A stretch of 64,000 bases of DNA from an uncultured Collinsella sp. (GTDB taxonomy: Bacteria > Actinomycetota > Coriobacteriia > Coriobacteriales > Coriobacteriaceae), in assembly GCA_949285915.1 (NCBI GenBank), contig CASDZW010000012.1:1-64000 (forward strand), read 5' to 3'. Of the stretch, positions 27,130 through 35,922 are shown one piece after another. Each line of letters starts with the position of its first letter. Positions within the stretch are counted from its first letter, which is position 1. The translations under genes were made by a program, and so were the position numbers. The notes beneath the pieces are model-generated. The model had not been told where the DNA came from. It ran no database searches and saw only the letters and a program-made list of their open reading frames with translations.

Positions 27130-27180
27130 TGTGATAAAGTGCCCAAACTATGCATAATAGTAGGGGTAATTTGCATACAC
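27130..27180 (+). promoter_or_regulatory. Candidate ArgR operator upstream of argR
   Basis: GCATA occurs at 27152-27156 and 27173-27177, 21 bp apart or two helical turns, within TATGCATAATAG and TTTGCATACA. TGCATA-type half-sites are typical of actinobacterial ARG boxes. A separate 13-bp palindrome GTGAATTATTCAC (27112-27124) lies just upstream. This suggests autoregulation. Confidence 0.45.
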
Positions 27181-27195
27181 ACCGGAGGTTGCGCT

Positions 27196-27633
27196 ATGGC
27201 AAGGAAACGCAACGGCCGACAGGAGGCCATTCGCGAGATCGTGCGAGCCGGAGGCGTGCGCACGCAGCGTACGCTTGTAGAGGAGTTGAGGGGCCGCGGC
27301 TTTGATTGCACGCAGGCCACCGTGTCGCGCGATATAGCCGATATGGGGCTGAAGAAGGTTCCCGAGGGCATCTACGCGCTTCCCGAGGACCTCTACCTCA
27401 AGCGGATGGTCACCGATATGGTGATTGAGATCGTGCGCACCGAGAAGCTCGTGCTCATCAAGGCGCAACCGGGTATGGCCTCGGGGATTGCCGCAGCGGT
27501 CGACGGGGCGGATCTTCCCGACGTGCTTGGGTCGATTGCGGGCGATGATACGATTCTTGTCATCGCTGCTTCCGACGAGGGCGGTGCACGCCTGGAGGCG
27601 CTACTCAAGCGCATCTGCGGTATCGAGGAATAG
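27196..27633 (+). CDS. argR: Arginine repressor ArgR
   Basis: 145 residues, the usual ArgR size. The N-terminal winged helix holds TQATVSRDIADMGLKKVP, and the C-terminal oligomerisation and arginine-binding domain holds GSIAGDDTILVIA. It should repress arginine biosynthesis in the presence of arginine. The start at 27196 follows GGAGG. No arg biosynthetic genes are in the window, so it acts in trans, and probably on itself through the upstream boxes. Confidence 0.92.
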   Translation: MARKRNGRQEAIREIVRAGGVRTQRTLVEELRGRGFDCTQATVSRDIADMGLKKVPEGIYALPEDLYLKRMVTDMVIEIVRTEKLVLIKAQPGMASGIAAAVDGADLPDVLGSIAGDDTILVIAASDEGGARLEALLKRICGIEE

Positions 27634-27653
27634 GGAAGAAGAGGGGACCGACC

Positions 27654-27758
27654 ATGATCGCTGCGATGCACATCGCGCTCTTTGCGCTCGTGTTGCTGTT
27701 GCCGATTGCGCTTATCGCTCTGCTGGCGTACTACTACCTGCATACGCGCAAGCGCTAA
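27654..27758 (+). CDS. Small single-span membrane protein (34 residues)
   Basis: Starts MIAAMHIALFALVLLLPIAL and ends in the basic YYYLHTRKR. One hydrophobic helix covers residues 5-28, with a positively charged cytoplasmic tail. GAGGGGA precedes the ATG at 8 bases, and it follows argR by 20 bases, probably in the same transcript. No family is recognised. Confidence 0.55.
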   Translation: MIAAMHIALFALVLLLPIALIALLAYYYLHTRKR

Positions 27759-27797
27759 CAGTTTGTCCGTTTGCCGCGCCGTTGGGCAGCCCATTTG

Positions 27798-28009
27798 GTG
27801 CATTCGTAACGCCTCGTGTGCAACCAGCACACCCCATGTGCATCCATCACGCTTGGTGTGCATCTAGCACGGTTCATGTGCATCTGGCACGCTTCGCGTG
27901 CAACCAGCACGGCTTACCTGTCTTTTAGCGTGCCAAATGCACATGAAGTGTGCCGATTGCACACGGGGCGTGCGGATTGCACACGGAGTGTGACGGATGC
28001 ACACGCAGC
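27798..28009. repeat. 20-bp-period palindromic repeat array with inversion
   Basis: Six units with the core GTGCA-N3/4-GCAC begin at 27798, 27818, 27838, 27858, 27878 and 27898, exactly 20 bp apart; the first is degenerate. After a 12-base joint, four units in reverse-complement orientation (GTGCC-N3-GCAC type) begin at 27930, 27950, 27970 and 27990, again 20 bp apart. The halves are imperfect reverse complements, so the whole can fold as one long branched hairpin or bind a periodic protein. It is not a CRISPR array: the period is too short and the units are themselves palindromic. Confidence 0.85.
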
Positions 28010-28157
28010 TCTAGGGATGTGCCTTCGAAGGATCAGAGCGGATGACTTTCGGGGCCGAACACGACTGAGTCAAGGCTGCGGCCGGGGTATGCATTGAGAT
28101 TGTTATGCAGTTGCTGCACGAACAAGCGCTACATGAATTCGCTGCATGAATTGATGC
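28010..28157. other. Non-coding stretch after the repeat array
   Basis: No credible gene or clear signal is seen. It contains short repeats of TGCATGAA/GATGCA type near 28135-28157 but nothing interpretable. Confidence 0.4.
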
Positions 28158-28189
28158 AAAAAAGGACCCGGAGTGACCGGGTCCTTTTT
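28158..28189. terminator. Bidirectional intrinsic terminator
   Basis: GGACCCGG (28164-28171) pairs with CCGGGTCC (28177-28184), with an A-run on the left and a T-run on the right. It ends the penicillin-binding protein transcript on the minus strand and could stop + strand transcription from the argR side. Confidence 0.85.
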
Positions 28190-28228
28190 GCGTTCTGGAT
28201 GCTAAAAACGGCGGCGCTGCGGTGCAGC

Positions 28229-30469
28229 TTACGATTGAGATTCCCCTTCCGGTGTGGGCTCCGGTTGAGGATCGGGCGTCGGTGTCGTCTCAGGCTTCTC
28301 CGGTTCCGGGTCAGGCTCAGGGTCAGGCGTCGGGGTTGGCGTGGGCTCGGGTTCCGGCTCCGGCGTAGGCGTGGTCGGGCTGGTGGGCGAGCTCGGGGTC
28401 GTCGGGGGCTGCTCGGGCGAAGCCGGCGACTCAGCGGATTCGGGGGACTCTGCAGACTCCGCCGGAGACTCGCTCTGCTGTGTCGTCGTGGCGCTCGAGC
28501 GCATGCCTACGAGCGACTTGCCCTCGCACTTCCACACAGAGTCATCCTTGTAGTTGATCTGCTGGTCGGTCGTGGGGAACTCGGCACGGGGCACGCCCTC
28601 AAGAATGGCGTTCAGGGTGTTGCGCGCCATCGGCAGCGTAAAGTCGTTGCCCAGCGCCTCGCGTCCGCCAACATAAATGGGGATGGAGCCCGAGGAGTAA
28701 CCGGTCCAAACGGCGATGGCGTACTGCGGGGTGTAGCCGCAGAACCACAGGTCGGCCGTGTCGGAGGTGGTGCCCGTCTTGCCGGCGAGCGGCTGGTTGA
28801 CCGAGAGGCGCGCCGCGGTACCGGTGGCGCCGCTGTGGTTGATAACACCCTCGAGGACCTCGGTAAGGACCTGCGTCACGCTGGTGTCGAGCACCTGCTC
28901 GGGCGCATCCTGATGCTCGTAGACAACCTCGCCGTCACGGTTCTCGATCTTGGTGATGGCAACGGCGTCGCGGTGATAGCCGCCCGTGGCAAAGGTGGAG
29001 TAGGCCTCGGCCATCTCGAGCGTGGAGATGCTGGTGACGCCGAGCGTGAGCGTGGGGACGTCTTCCATGTCCGCGGTGATACCGAGGTCCTGCGCGGTGG
29101 CGATGATGTTCTGGTTGCCCACGGCCTTGGCGACCTGCACGTAGCCCGTGTTGGACGAGAGCTCGGTGGCGCGGGCGAGCGTGATGGTGCCGTAGCTCGA
29201 GTTGCCGTAGTTCTGCACGTTGTGTGGCTTGTCCAGACCCTCGGTAAGCGTGTAGGGCGAGTTGCAGTTGATGCGGATGTTGGGGTTCATGCCCTGCTTA
29301 AGGGCGGTCGCAAGCGTGAAGGTCTTGAACGAGGAACCCACCTGACGGCCGGTGATGGCGTGGTTGGTGTGATGCTCGTCGGCGTAGTAGTCCTTGCCGC
29401 CCACCATGGCGCGGATGTAGCCCGTGCCGTTCTCGATGATGGTCATGCCGGCCTCGAGGCCGTCGAGGTTGTAGCGGTTGAGCTGGTCGACGACCGCGGT
29501 CTCGGCAGCAGCCTGGATAGTGGGGTCGATGGTGGTATAGACGGTAAGGCCGCCAGAGAAGATGGCGTCGTAGCTGAACTCCTCGTTCAAGAGGGAGCGC
29601 ACATAGTCGACAAAGTAGGGCTGGCCCAGGACCTCGACGCCGGTGGAGGAGTTCTCGGTCACGTTGAGCGCAATGGGCTCGGCTTGAGCAGCGTCGTGCT
29701 CCTCCTGGGAGATCTTGCCGTTGGAGAGCATGCGGTCGAGAACCGTGTTGCGGCGCTGGAGGGCGAGGTCGGGGTTGACGGTGGGGTCGTAGCGCGACGG
29801 CGAGTTGGGCAGACCCACGAGCAGCGCCGCCTCGGCGAGCGTGAGGTCGCTGGCGTTCTTGGAGAAGTAGGTCTCCGAAGCCGCCTGGATACCGTAGGCG
29901 CCGTGGCCAAAGTAGATGGTGTTGAGGTACATCATGAGGATCTCTTCTTTAGAGTAGATCTCCTCCATCTTGATGGCGATGTATGCCTCGCGGACCTTGC
30001 GCTCGAGCGTGTCGTCAAACTGCTCGTCGGAGAGAATCGTGTTGCGCACGAGCTGCTGCGTGATGGTGGAGGCGCCCTCGTGGCCGCCGGTGAGCTGCAC
30101 CACCACGGCGCGCATGATGCCGTAGAGGTCGACGCCGTTGTGCTCGTAGAAGCGCTCGTCCTCGGTGGCCACGGTGCCGTCGAGCACGTACTGGGACACC
30201 TGGTCGATGTTCACCGAGGTGCGGTTCTGCGCGTAGAGGCTCGCGATCGTGTTGCCCTGGGCGTCGAGAATCGTCGTCGGCTCGCTCGTGAGATACAGGT
30301 CGGTGTTGGTGTAGTCGGGCAGGTCCTCCAGCCAGCGACTCACGTTGCCGAGCATGCCGATGCCAAAGGCGATGCCTGCGATAAGCAGAAAACCGATGAA
30401 CGAAGCCACGATGGCAGGAACGAGATGCGTCCTGGCGTTCGTTCGTATATGACGCTCACGTGGACCCAT
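28229..30469 (-). CDS. Class A penicillin-binding protein (bifunctional)
   Basis: 746 residues; builds peptidoglycan outside the membrane. A short cytoplasmic N-terminus is followed by a membrane helix (17-40). The GT51 transglycosylase domain has EDERFYEH (catalytic Glu103), GASTITQQLVRN and NTIYFGHGAYGI. The transpeptidase domain has SSFK (Ser near 379), SSN and KTGTT. The usual RQPGSSFKP is here RQVGSSFKT, two prolines replaced. The last 90 residues are Pro/Glu/Thr/Ser repeats, likely spanning the wall. AGGAGG lies before the ATG. Confidence 0.93.
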   Translation of the reverse strand: MGPRERHIRTNARTHLVPAIVASFIGFLLIAGIAFGIGMLGNVSRWLEDLPDYTNTDLYLTSEPTTILDAQGNTIASLYAQNRTSVNIDQVSQYVLDGTVATEDERFYEHNGVDLYGIMRAVVVQLTGGHEGASTITQQLVRNTILSDEQFDDTLERKVREAYIAIKMEEIYSKEEILMMYLNTIYFGHGAYGIQAASETYFSKNASDLTLAEAALLVGLPNSPSRYDPTVNPDLALQRRNTVLDRMLSNGKISQEEHDAAQAEPIALNVTENSSTGVEVLGQPYFVDYVRSLLNEEFSYDAIFSGGLTVYTTIDPTIQAAAETAVVDQLNRYNLDGLEAGMTIIENGTGYIRAMVGGKDYYADEHHTNHAITGRQVGSSFKTFTLATALKQGMNPNIRINCNSPYTLTEGLDKPHNVQNYGNSSYGTITLARATELSSNTGYVQVAKAVGNQNIIATAQDLGITADMEDVPTLTLGVTSISTLEMAEAYSTFATGGYHRDAVAITKIENRDGEVVYEHQDAPEQVLDTSVTQVLTEVLEGVINHSGATGTAARLSVNQPLAGKTGTTSDTADLWFCGYTPQYAIAVWTGYSSGSIPIYVGGREALGNDFTLPMARNTLNAILEGVPRAEFPTTDQQINYKDDSVWKCEGKSLVGMRSSATTTQQSESPAESAESPESAESPASPEQPPTTPSSPTSPTTPTPEPEPEPTPTPTPDPEPDPEPEKPETTPTPDPQPEPTPEGESQS

Positions 30470-30647
30470 AGAGACCTCCTGGAGTTTCCCCTAATGGCGC
30501 GGGCACCTTGCCCGCATGCCGTAGCGGATTGCGACATACATATGTACTGAACACAATAGCGCAACGCACCTGTGGTCGGTCTCGTGTATTCTTCTTGCAG
30601 GCATTTTTTCAGACTGCGTGCATAAGACGACGAGGGGAGGGCGCGCC

Positions 30648-32786
30648 ATGGACGAGGCTTTAGCTGCAGAGGGGACCGCACCAGTGCTGCTGCCGGAGCT
30701 GCTTGCACCCGCAGGCTCTGCCGAGGCGCTGCTCGCCGCCATCGCCGCCGGGGCAGACGCCGTCTACGTCGGTCTCGCAGAGCCCGGTCTCGATGCACGC
30801 GCCGCAGCTCCCGGGCTCACTTGGGATGAGCTCGAGCGCGCTTGCGCCTACGGTGCAGCGCACGGCGTTTCGGTATATGTGACGCTGAACGCGCTCGTGC
30901 GTCCGGGCGAGGAGGCCCGCGCTCTTTCTGCTGCGCGCCGGGCACAGCGCGCAGGTGCTTCTGCCCTCATTGTTGCGGACCTCGGCCTTGTGCGTTTGCT
31001 TGCCGAGGAGCTCCCCGACATGGAGCTTCACCTTTCTACGCAGGCAGGCGCCCAGGCAGCGCCGGCGGTCGCCTTTGCCGCGCGCGAGCTTGGCTGCACG
31101 CGCGTCACGGTTGCGCGCGAGCTCTCAGCGGCCGAGATTTGCGACATCGTCTCTACGGGCGTTGCGTGCGAGGTGTTCTGCCACGGGGCCATCTGCATCA
31201 GCTACTCGGGGGCGTGCTCGCTTTCCGCCGCCGCGCGCGGACGCTCGGCGATGCGGGGCGATTGCACCCAGCCCTGCCGGCAGTCATGGCGCCTCGTCGA
31301 CATCGCGGGGGAGGACCGCGCGCGGGCGGCAGGGGACAAGCTTCTCTGCCCCAAGGACTTTCTTGGCTTGAGGATGCTGCCCGAGCTCGTTCGCGCCGGC
31401 GTTTCTGCCCTCAAAATCGAGGGACGCATGAAGAACCCCGATTACGTCTTCAACGTGGTGGGCGCCTACCGCGCGGCGCTCGATGCGCTCGCTGTGGGCG
31501 AGACGTTTGATGTAGACGCCCTTGTGCGGCGCGCGGGCACGTCGTTCAACCGTGGATTCACCGACGCCTATCTGCGCGGTGACGCTGAGGGAACAGGTCG
31601 CGACCTCATGAGCTTCGAGCGCTCCTGCAACCAGGGTGTTGAGGTGGGCTTGGTCGTGGCGCGCGCTCGCCACGAGGTGACCGTTGAGCTCGCGGGCCCC
31701 GTGCGCCTGGGCGACACGCTCGAGATCCACACGATTCTTCCGGCGGACGCCGGTGCGGGTGTACCGCGCCGCTTCCCGCTCATTCCCTGTACCGTTTCCG
31801 GTGAGCCGGGCGAGCGCGTCACGCTGCGCTGCAAGCGGCGCGTTGGGGTGGGGAGTGCCGTCTTTCTTACGGCGAGCGCCGCGGTGCTCGAGGCATCCGC
31901 TCGCGCCGTCGATGCGCTGCGGGGCGAGGTCTTTGGCGCTGCTGCCCATGTGGTGGACGACGGATCACGCCGCCTGCCGCCTCGCGCCGGCGAGACACCG
32001 CTTGCCACCTCGACAGAAAACGGCGCCCTTTTCGGCGCCGGGGCAGTCTCGGCACCATCGTGTGAGGCGGTTGCCGTTCCTGTGTATGAGATGGCCGACG
32101 TTCCTGTTTCAAGCCCGGTGTTTGTCGCAAGCCCCGACGCGGCGTCATCGCTGCTCGCTGAAGGTGACGCCGAGGTTGCGGTCGAGGCATGGCGCCTTCT
32201 GGATAACGAGGACGAGTGGGAACCGCTTCTGCCGCATCTGACGGTGCTGCTCGATGCGTGTTGTCGCGCGTCCGACCTCCCACGCACCCGCCGCCTCATG
32301 CACGCTGCCCGGCGGGTGATCTGCCGGAACCTCACACAGATCGCCCTCGCCCGAGAAGCTGGCGTTGCCTTTGACGCCGCCGCGCCGCTCTATGCGGAGA
32401 ATCCCGCGGCGGCCCGCGCGCTTCAGTCGTGGGGCGCCGAGCGCGTCTGGCTGCCCGATGAGCTGCCGGCCGATGATGCGCGCCGTCTCATGGAGGCGAT
32501 GCCTGCCGCACCGCTCGGCACGCTCGAGCCGGCGGAGCACGAGCTCATGGTTATGGAGCACTGTATCCTTACGGCCGAAGGGCCGTGCGACCACCGGTGC
32601 GCTGCGTGCAGCCGTCGCCGCGAGCCGCGTTTTCTTTTGGGAAAGAACGGGGACCGCTTTACCGTGTGCACCGATGCACTCGGTCGCTCGCGCGTGCTTT
32701 CCTGTGGCGGCGGTGCACCTCGGACGGCGTCCACATGCACGACGTTGGGCTTGCGCCCGCGAGGGGAGGGCCAATGCAGCTGCTAG
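30648..32786 (+). CDS. Second U32 family protein, RlhA/TrhP-like
   Basis: 712 residues, start at the ATG following GGGGAGG. PELLAPAGSAEALLAAIAAG, HGAICISYSGACSLSAAARG, GDCTQPCRQSW and ALKIEGRMKNPDYVFNV match the U32 core of the paralogue at 8159-10699. The C-terminal cysteine cluster CDHRCAACSRRR is also kept. It ends soon after GRSRVL, where the paralogue continues for about 70 more residues, and its last residues overlap the ribosome binding site and start of the next gene, so the C-terminus looks trimmed. Likely an RNA hydroxylation factor. Confidence 0.82.
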   Translation: MDEALAAEGTAPVLLPELLAPAGSAEALLAAIAAGADAVYVGLAEPGLDARAAAPGLTWDELERACAYGAAHGVSVYVTLNALVRPGEEARALSAARRAQRAGASALIVADLGLVRLLAEELPDMELHLSTQAGAQAAPAVAFAARELGCTRVTVARELSAAEICDIVSTGVACEVFCHGAICISYSGACSLSAAARGRSAMRGDCTQPCRQSWRLVDIAGEDRARAAGDKLLCPKDFLGLRMLPELVRAGVSALKIEGRMKNPDYVFNVVGAYRAALDALAVGETFDVDALVRRAGTSFNRGFTDAYLRGDAEGTGRDLMSFERSCNQGVEVGLVVARARHEVTVELAGPVRLGDTLEIHTILPADAGAGVPRRFPLIPCTVSGEPGERVTLRCKRRVGVGSAVFLTASAAVLEASARAVDALRGEVFGAAAHVVDDGSRRLPPRAGETPLATSTENGALFGAGAVSAPSCEAVAVPVYEMADVPVSSPVFVASPDAASSLLAEGDAEVAVEAWRLLDNEDEWEPLLPHLTVLLDACCRASDLPRTRRLMHAARRVICRNLTQIALAREAGVAFDAAAPLYAENPAAARALQSWGAERVWLPDELPADDARRLMEAMPAAPLGTLEPAEHELMVMEHCILTAEGPCDHRCAACSRRREPRFLLGKNGDRFTVCTDALGRSRVLSCGGGAPRTASTCTTLGLRPRGEGQCSC

Positions 32787-34390
32787 CCGCCCTTGCCGGA
32801 CCCCGGCGCACACTTGCCTCGCTCGCTCGGCGGATTGATCCCGAGACGGCGGTCGCCGTGACCCTCGTCTGCTTGCTCGCCCTCGCCCTCGTTCCCATGG
32901 TTGCCATCTCTGCCTTTGACCATAGCTATGCGGACGATTGGCATTACGGCGTCGACGCGCATCTGGCGCTCGAGGCAGGCAAGGGCGTCGCGGGGGCCAT
33001 CGCTGCGGCGGCTGCCGAGGTGGTCGACACGTTCTTCTCATGGCAGGGAACCTACTCGGCAATCTTTTTTATGGCCCTGCAGCCCGGCGTGTGGAGTGAG
33101 GAGCTCTACGGCGTCGGCGCGGTCGCGATCATGGCGGCGCTCGTGGCCTCCACGCTCTATGCGTCATCGGTGCTCGTGCGTGATGTGCTCGGTGGCAGCC
33201 GCTCCACGGCCGTCGCTGCGGCGTCGGCCGTCCTTCTGCTGCAGACGCAGCTCATGCCCAGCCCCGTCGAGGGCATCTGGTGGTACAACGCCGCCATCTA
33301 CTACACGTTTTACCATGCGCTCATGCTCGTGGCGGCGGGGCTCGGCATTCGGCTTTTGCGCGGCGGCACCCGCGTGTGCATCTACACGCCCGCGGGAACG
33401 GCGTTGCGCTCCCTTCTTTTGGTCGCGCTCGCGTTTGTTATTGCGGGCGGGAACTTTGTGACCGCGCTGGTTGCGGGGCTTCTGCTCGCCGCGGGCGTTG
33501 CGGCGGGAGTGCGCCGCGGCAATCGCCGGGGCCTTCTGCTCCTGCCGGCACTTGCGGTCTTTGTGGCCGGGTTTGCCGCCTCGATGGCAGCGCCGGGAAA
33601 CGCCATCCGGCAGGAGACGCAGTTTGCGGGCGATGCGCTCGGCGTTGTGGCAACGCTCATCAAAAGCGGGCTTGCGGCGGGGGAGTACCTCGTCCTTTGG
33701 ACCAACGGTTATCTCTTGCTCATGCTGGCTCTCGTGCTGCCTTTGCTCGTCTGCGCTGCGCGCCGTTCGACGTGTTCGTTCCGCTATCCGGGTTTGGCGC
33801 TTACGGGGTCATTCGCCCTGTTTGCGGCGAGCTTTACCCCTACGTTCTACTCTATGGGCTACGTAGGTCCGGGGCGTGTGCAGAATATCCGCTACGACCT
33901 CTTCGTGATTCTTGTGCTGGTGTGCGCCACATGGCTTGCGGGCTGGTGGGTCCGCCGGCGCGAGCAGGGGGCAGAGGCAAAAGAGGCGCCCGATGGCGCG
34001 GAGGCGGTTCCGGCAGATTCGCCCGCGCCCACCGCGGCGACGCCGCCGCCCCTCTCATACGGTCGCTTTGCCGCAGTGGTTTTTGCGGTGCTTGTGCTCT
34101 CGGTCACAGCCCTCGCCCTCGACGAGCGCCATGTCGACGACCTCGTTTCCCTCTCTGCTGCGCGTTCGCTTGTGACGGGTGAGGCGGTTGAGTACGACAC
34201 GCAGATCCGAGAGCGTATCGAGCGCATCGAGGAGTCGCCCGACGCAGAGGTGGAGGTGCCCTTTATCACGACGGCACCCAAGGTGCTTTTTATGGGGGAC
34301 ATCCGCGACAACATGGATACCTATATCAACTATCGCTTTGCGCAATGGTGGGGCAAGGACGCGATAACGGGGTATCATGCAAGCCTCTAG
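32774..34390 (+). CDS. Multi-pass membrane protein, DUF6056-like
   Basis: 538 residues with about ten or more hydrophobic spans. The early DDWHYGVDAHLALEAG and WWYNAAIYYTFYHALML resemble the DUF6056 group of putative membrane glycosyltransferase-like proteins; the enzymatic role is not established. A Pro/Ala-rich acidic linker precedes the last span and an extracytoplasmic tail. GGGGAGGG lies ahead of the ATG, inside the end of the U32 gene (13-base overlap). Confidence 0.6.
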   Translation: MQLLAALAGPRRTLASLARRIDPETAVAVTLVCLLALALVPMVAISAFDHSYADDWHYGVDAHLALEAGKGVAGAIAAAAAEVVDTFFSWQGTYSAIFFMALQPGVWSEELYGVGAVAIMAALVASTLYASSVLVRDVLGGSRSTAVAAASAVLLLQTQLMPSPVEGIWWYNAAIYYTFYHALMLVAAGLGIRLLRGGTRVCIYTPAGTALRSLLLVALAFVIAGGNFVTALVAGLLLAAGVAAGVRRGNRRGLLLLPALAVFVAGFAASMAAPGNAIRQETQFAGDALGVVATLIKSGLAAGEYLVLWTNGYLLLMLALVLPLLVCAARRSTCSFRYPGLALTGSFALFAASFTPTFYSMGYVGPGRVQNIRYDLFVILVLVCATWLAGWWVRRREQGAEAKEAPDGAEAVPADSPAPTAATPPPLSYGRFAAVVFAVLVLSVTALALDERHVDDLVSLSAARSLVTGEAVEYDTQIRERIERIEESPDAEVEVPFITTAPKVLFMGDIRDNMDTYINYRFAQWWGKDAITGYHASL

Positions 34391-34424
34391 TCGGCTACAC
34401 TAGAAAAGTTATGCAATAGAACCA

Positions 34425-34455
34425 AGCACCGCCGCGTCAGCGTGGCGAGGGTGCT
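34425..34455 (+). promoter_or_regulatory. Hairpin in the tyrS leader
   Basis: AGCACCGCCGC (34425-34435) pairs with GTGGC plus GGTGCT (34442-34455, three-base bulge). The gap is far too short for a T-box. It may be a partial terminator for the preceding gene or an mRNA-stability element. Confidence 0.45.
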
Positions 34456-34474
34456 AGACAGCAGGAGGAACACT

Positions 34475-35689
34475 ATGCTCTCTGTTGACGAGCAGATGCG
34501 CATCATCACCTCGGGCGCGGCGCAAATCGTACCCGAGGCGGACCTTAGGAAGAAGCTCGAGCGCGGCGTGCCCTTGAACATCAAGCTCGGCGTCGACCCC
34601 ACCTCGCCCGACCTGCACCTGGGCCACGCGGTGCCGCTGCGCAAGATGCGCCAGTTCCAGGACCTCGGCCACAAGGTCACGCTCATCATTGGCAACGGCA
34701 CGGCCATGATCGGCGACCCCTCGGGCAAGAACACCACGCGCCCGCAGCTCACGCAGGAAGAGGTCGAGGCCAACGCCGCGACCTACGTTGCGCAGGCCAT
34801 GAAGATCCTGGACCCCGAAAAGACCACCATCGTTCACAACGGTGACTGGATTTTGTCGCTCGACTTGAAAGGCATGCTCGAGCTCTGCAGCAAGTTCACC
34901 GTGGCGCGCATCTTGGAGCGCGACGACTTCACCAAGCGCTACCAGAGCCAGACGCCGATTGCCCTGCACGAGTTCCTCTACCCGGTGATGCAGGCGTTTG
35001 ACTCGGTGAAGATCAAGGCCGACGTGGAGATGGGCGGCACCGACCAGCTCTTCAACCTGCTCGCCGGCCGCGAGCTCATGGAGAAGATGGGCATGGAGCC
35101 GCAGGTTGCGCTCACCATGCCGCTTCTTGAGGGCACCGATGGCGTGCGTAAGATGTCCAAGTCCTACGGCAACTACGTGGGCCTCACCGACGAGCCGGCG
35201 GACGCCTTTGGCAAGATCATGTCCATTCCGGACGAGATGATTGGCAAGTACTACCGCCTCGCCTCGACGCTCTCTGTCGACGAGGTCGACGCTATCGACG
35301 CCGCGCTTGCCGACGGCTCGGCCGACCCCTACGAGCTCAAACGCGCCCTTGCGGTGAACATCGTCGACGCGTACCACGGTGTGGGCGCGGGCGAGGCTGC
35401 GAAGGCGGAGTTCGACCGTGTCTTCAAGGAGGACAAGCTTCCCGAGGACATCGCCGATGTTCATGTTGACCTTACGCCGAACGATCAGGGCCTCGTATAC
35501 CTTGCGGCCGTGCTTAAGGACGCCGGCCTCGCGCCCTCCGCGGGCGAGGCGCGTCGTCTGATCGACGGCGGCGGCGTCAAGATCGACCAGAAGGCGGTCG
35601 CGCCCAAGAGCTACAACGTCGACCCCGCGCTTCTGCACGAAGGCTGCGTCCTGCAGGTGGGCAAGCGCAAGTACGCGCGCCTGGTTTAG
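34475..35689 (+). CDS. tyrS: Tyrosyl-tRNA synthetase
   Basis: 404 residues. It charges tRNA-Tyr in the cytoplasm. The class I motifs are HLGH in DPTSPDLHLGH and RKMSKSYGN. The C-terminal S4-like RNA-binding domain contains GEARRLIDGGGVKID. AGGAGG precedes the start (MLSVDEQMR). The KMSKS context and the length fit the TyrZ-type bacterial branch. Confidence 0.95.
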   Translation: MLSVDEQMRIITSGAAQIVPEADLRKKLERGVPLNIKLGVDPTSPDLHLGHAVPLRKMRQFQDLGHKVTLIIGNGTAMIGDPSGKNTTRPQLTQEEVEANAATYVAQAMKILDPEKTTIVHNGDWILSLDLKGMLELCSKFTVARILERDDFTKRYQSQTPIALHEFLYPVMQAFDSVKIKADVEMGGTDQLFNLLAGRELMEKMGMEPQVALTMPLLEGTDGVRKMSKSYGNYVGLTDEPADAFGKIMSIPDEMIGKYYRLASTLSVDEVDAIDAALADGSADPYELKRALAVNIVDAYHGVGAGEAAKAEFDRVFKEDKLPEDIADVHVDLTPNDQGLVYLAAVLKDAGLAPSAGEARRLIDGGGVKIDQKAVAPKSYNVDPALLHEGCVLQVGKRKYARLV

Positions 35690-35759
35690 GACCAGCCGGG
35701 CGCTTCTGCACCGCCCCGCACCCATCGGCGCAATCCGCCCGCTTCACCCGTTTTCGCCA

Positions 35760-35811
35760 AAACCGTGTTTACCAGCTCTTCAGACGCTCCAGGAGCTGGT
35801 AAACACGGTTT
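35760..35811. repeat. 19-bp perfect hairpin after tyrS
   Basis: 35760-35778 and 35793-35811 are perfect reverse complements with a 14-base loop; the right arm ends GGTTTC and runs into TTTG. It can serve as the tyrS terminator. Confidence 0.75.
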
Positions 35812-35922
35812 CTTTGATTGAGGAGCGAATCTTTGCCGGATTTGCCAGCTCTTGGCAACCGGCAGGGCATTTCGGCGCGCATCGCGCGTTCAGGCTCGGT
35901 CTCCCCATGTCCCGATAAACAA
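35812..35922. other. Hairpin-bearing spacer between two long hairpins
   Basis: TGCCGG and CCGGCA with an inner TGCCA/TGGCA form a nested hairpin near 35833-35864. No gene is seen. Confidence 0.45.

Noticed and set aside
27798-28009. CRISPR array
   Set aside because: The units are 20 bp apart and palindromic, with no 24-40 bp spacers, there is an inversion in the middle, and no cas genes are near.
28094-30550. Very long + strand open frame opposite the penicillin-binding protein
   Set aside because: It is the high-GC antisense shadow of a gene with intact transglycosylase and transpeptidase motifs; its own product is low-complexity and matches nothing.
34391-34474. T-box riboswitch before tyrS
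   Set aside because: The gap is only about 84 bases with one hairpin; no specifier loop or T-box sequence is visible.
34454-35725. Long minus-strand open frame opposite tyrS
   Set aside because: tyrS carries the HLGH and KMSKS motifs; the opposite frame is a shadow.
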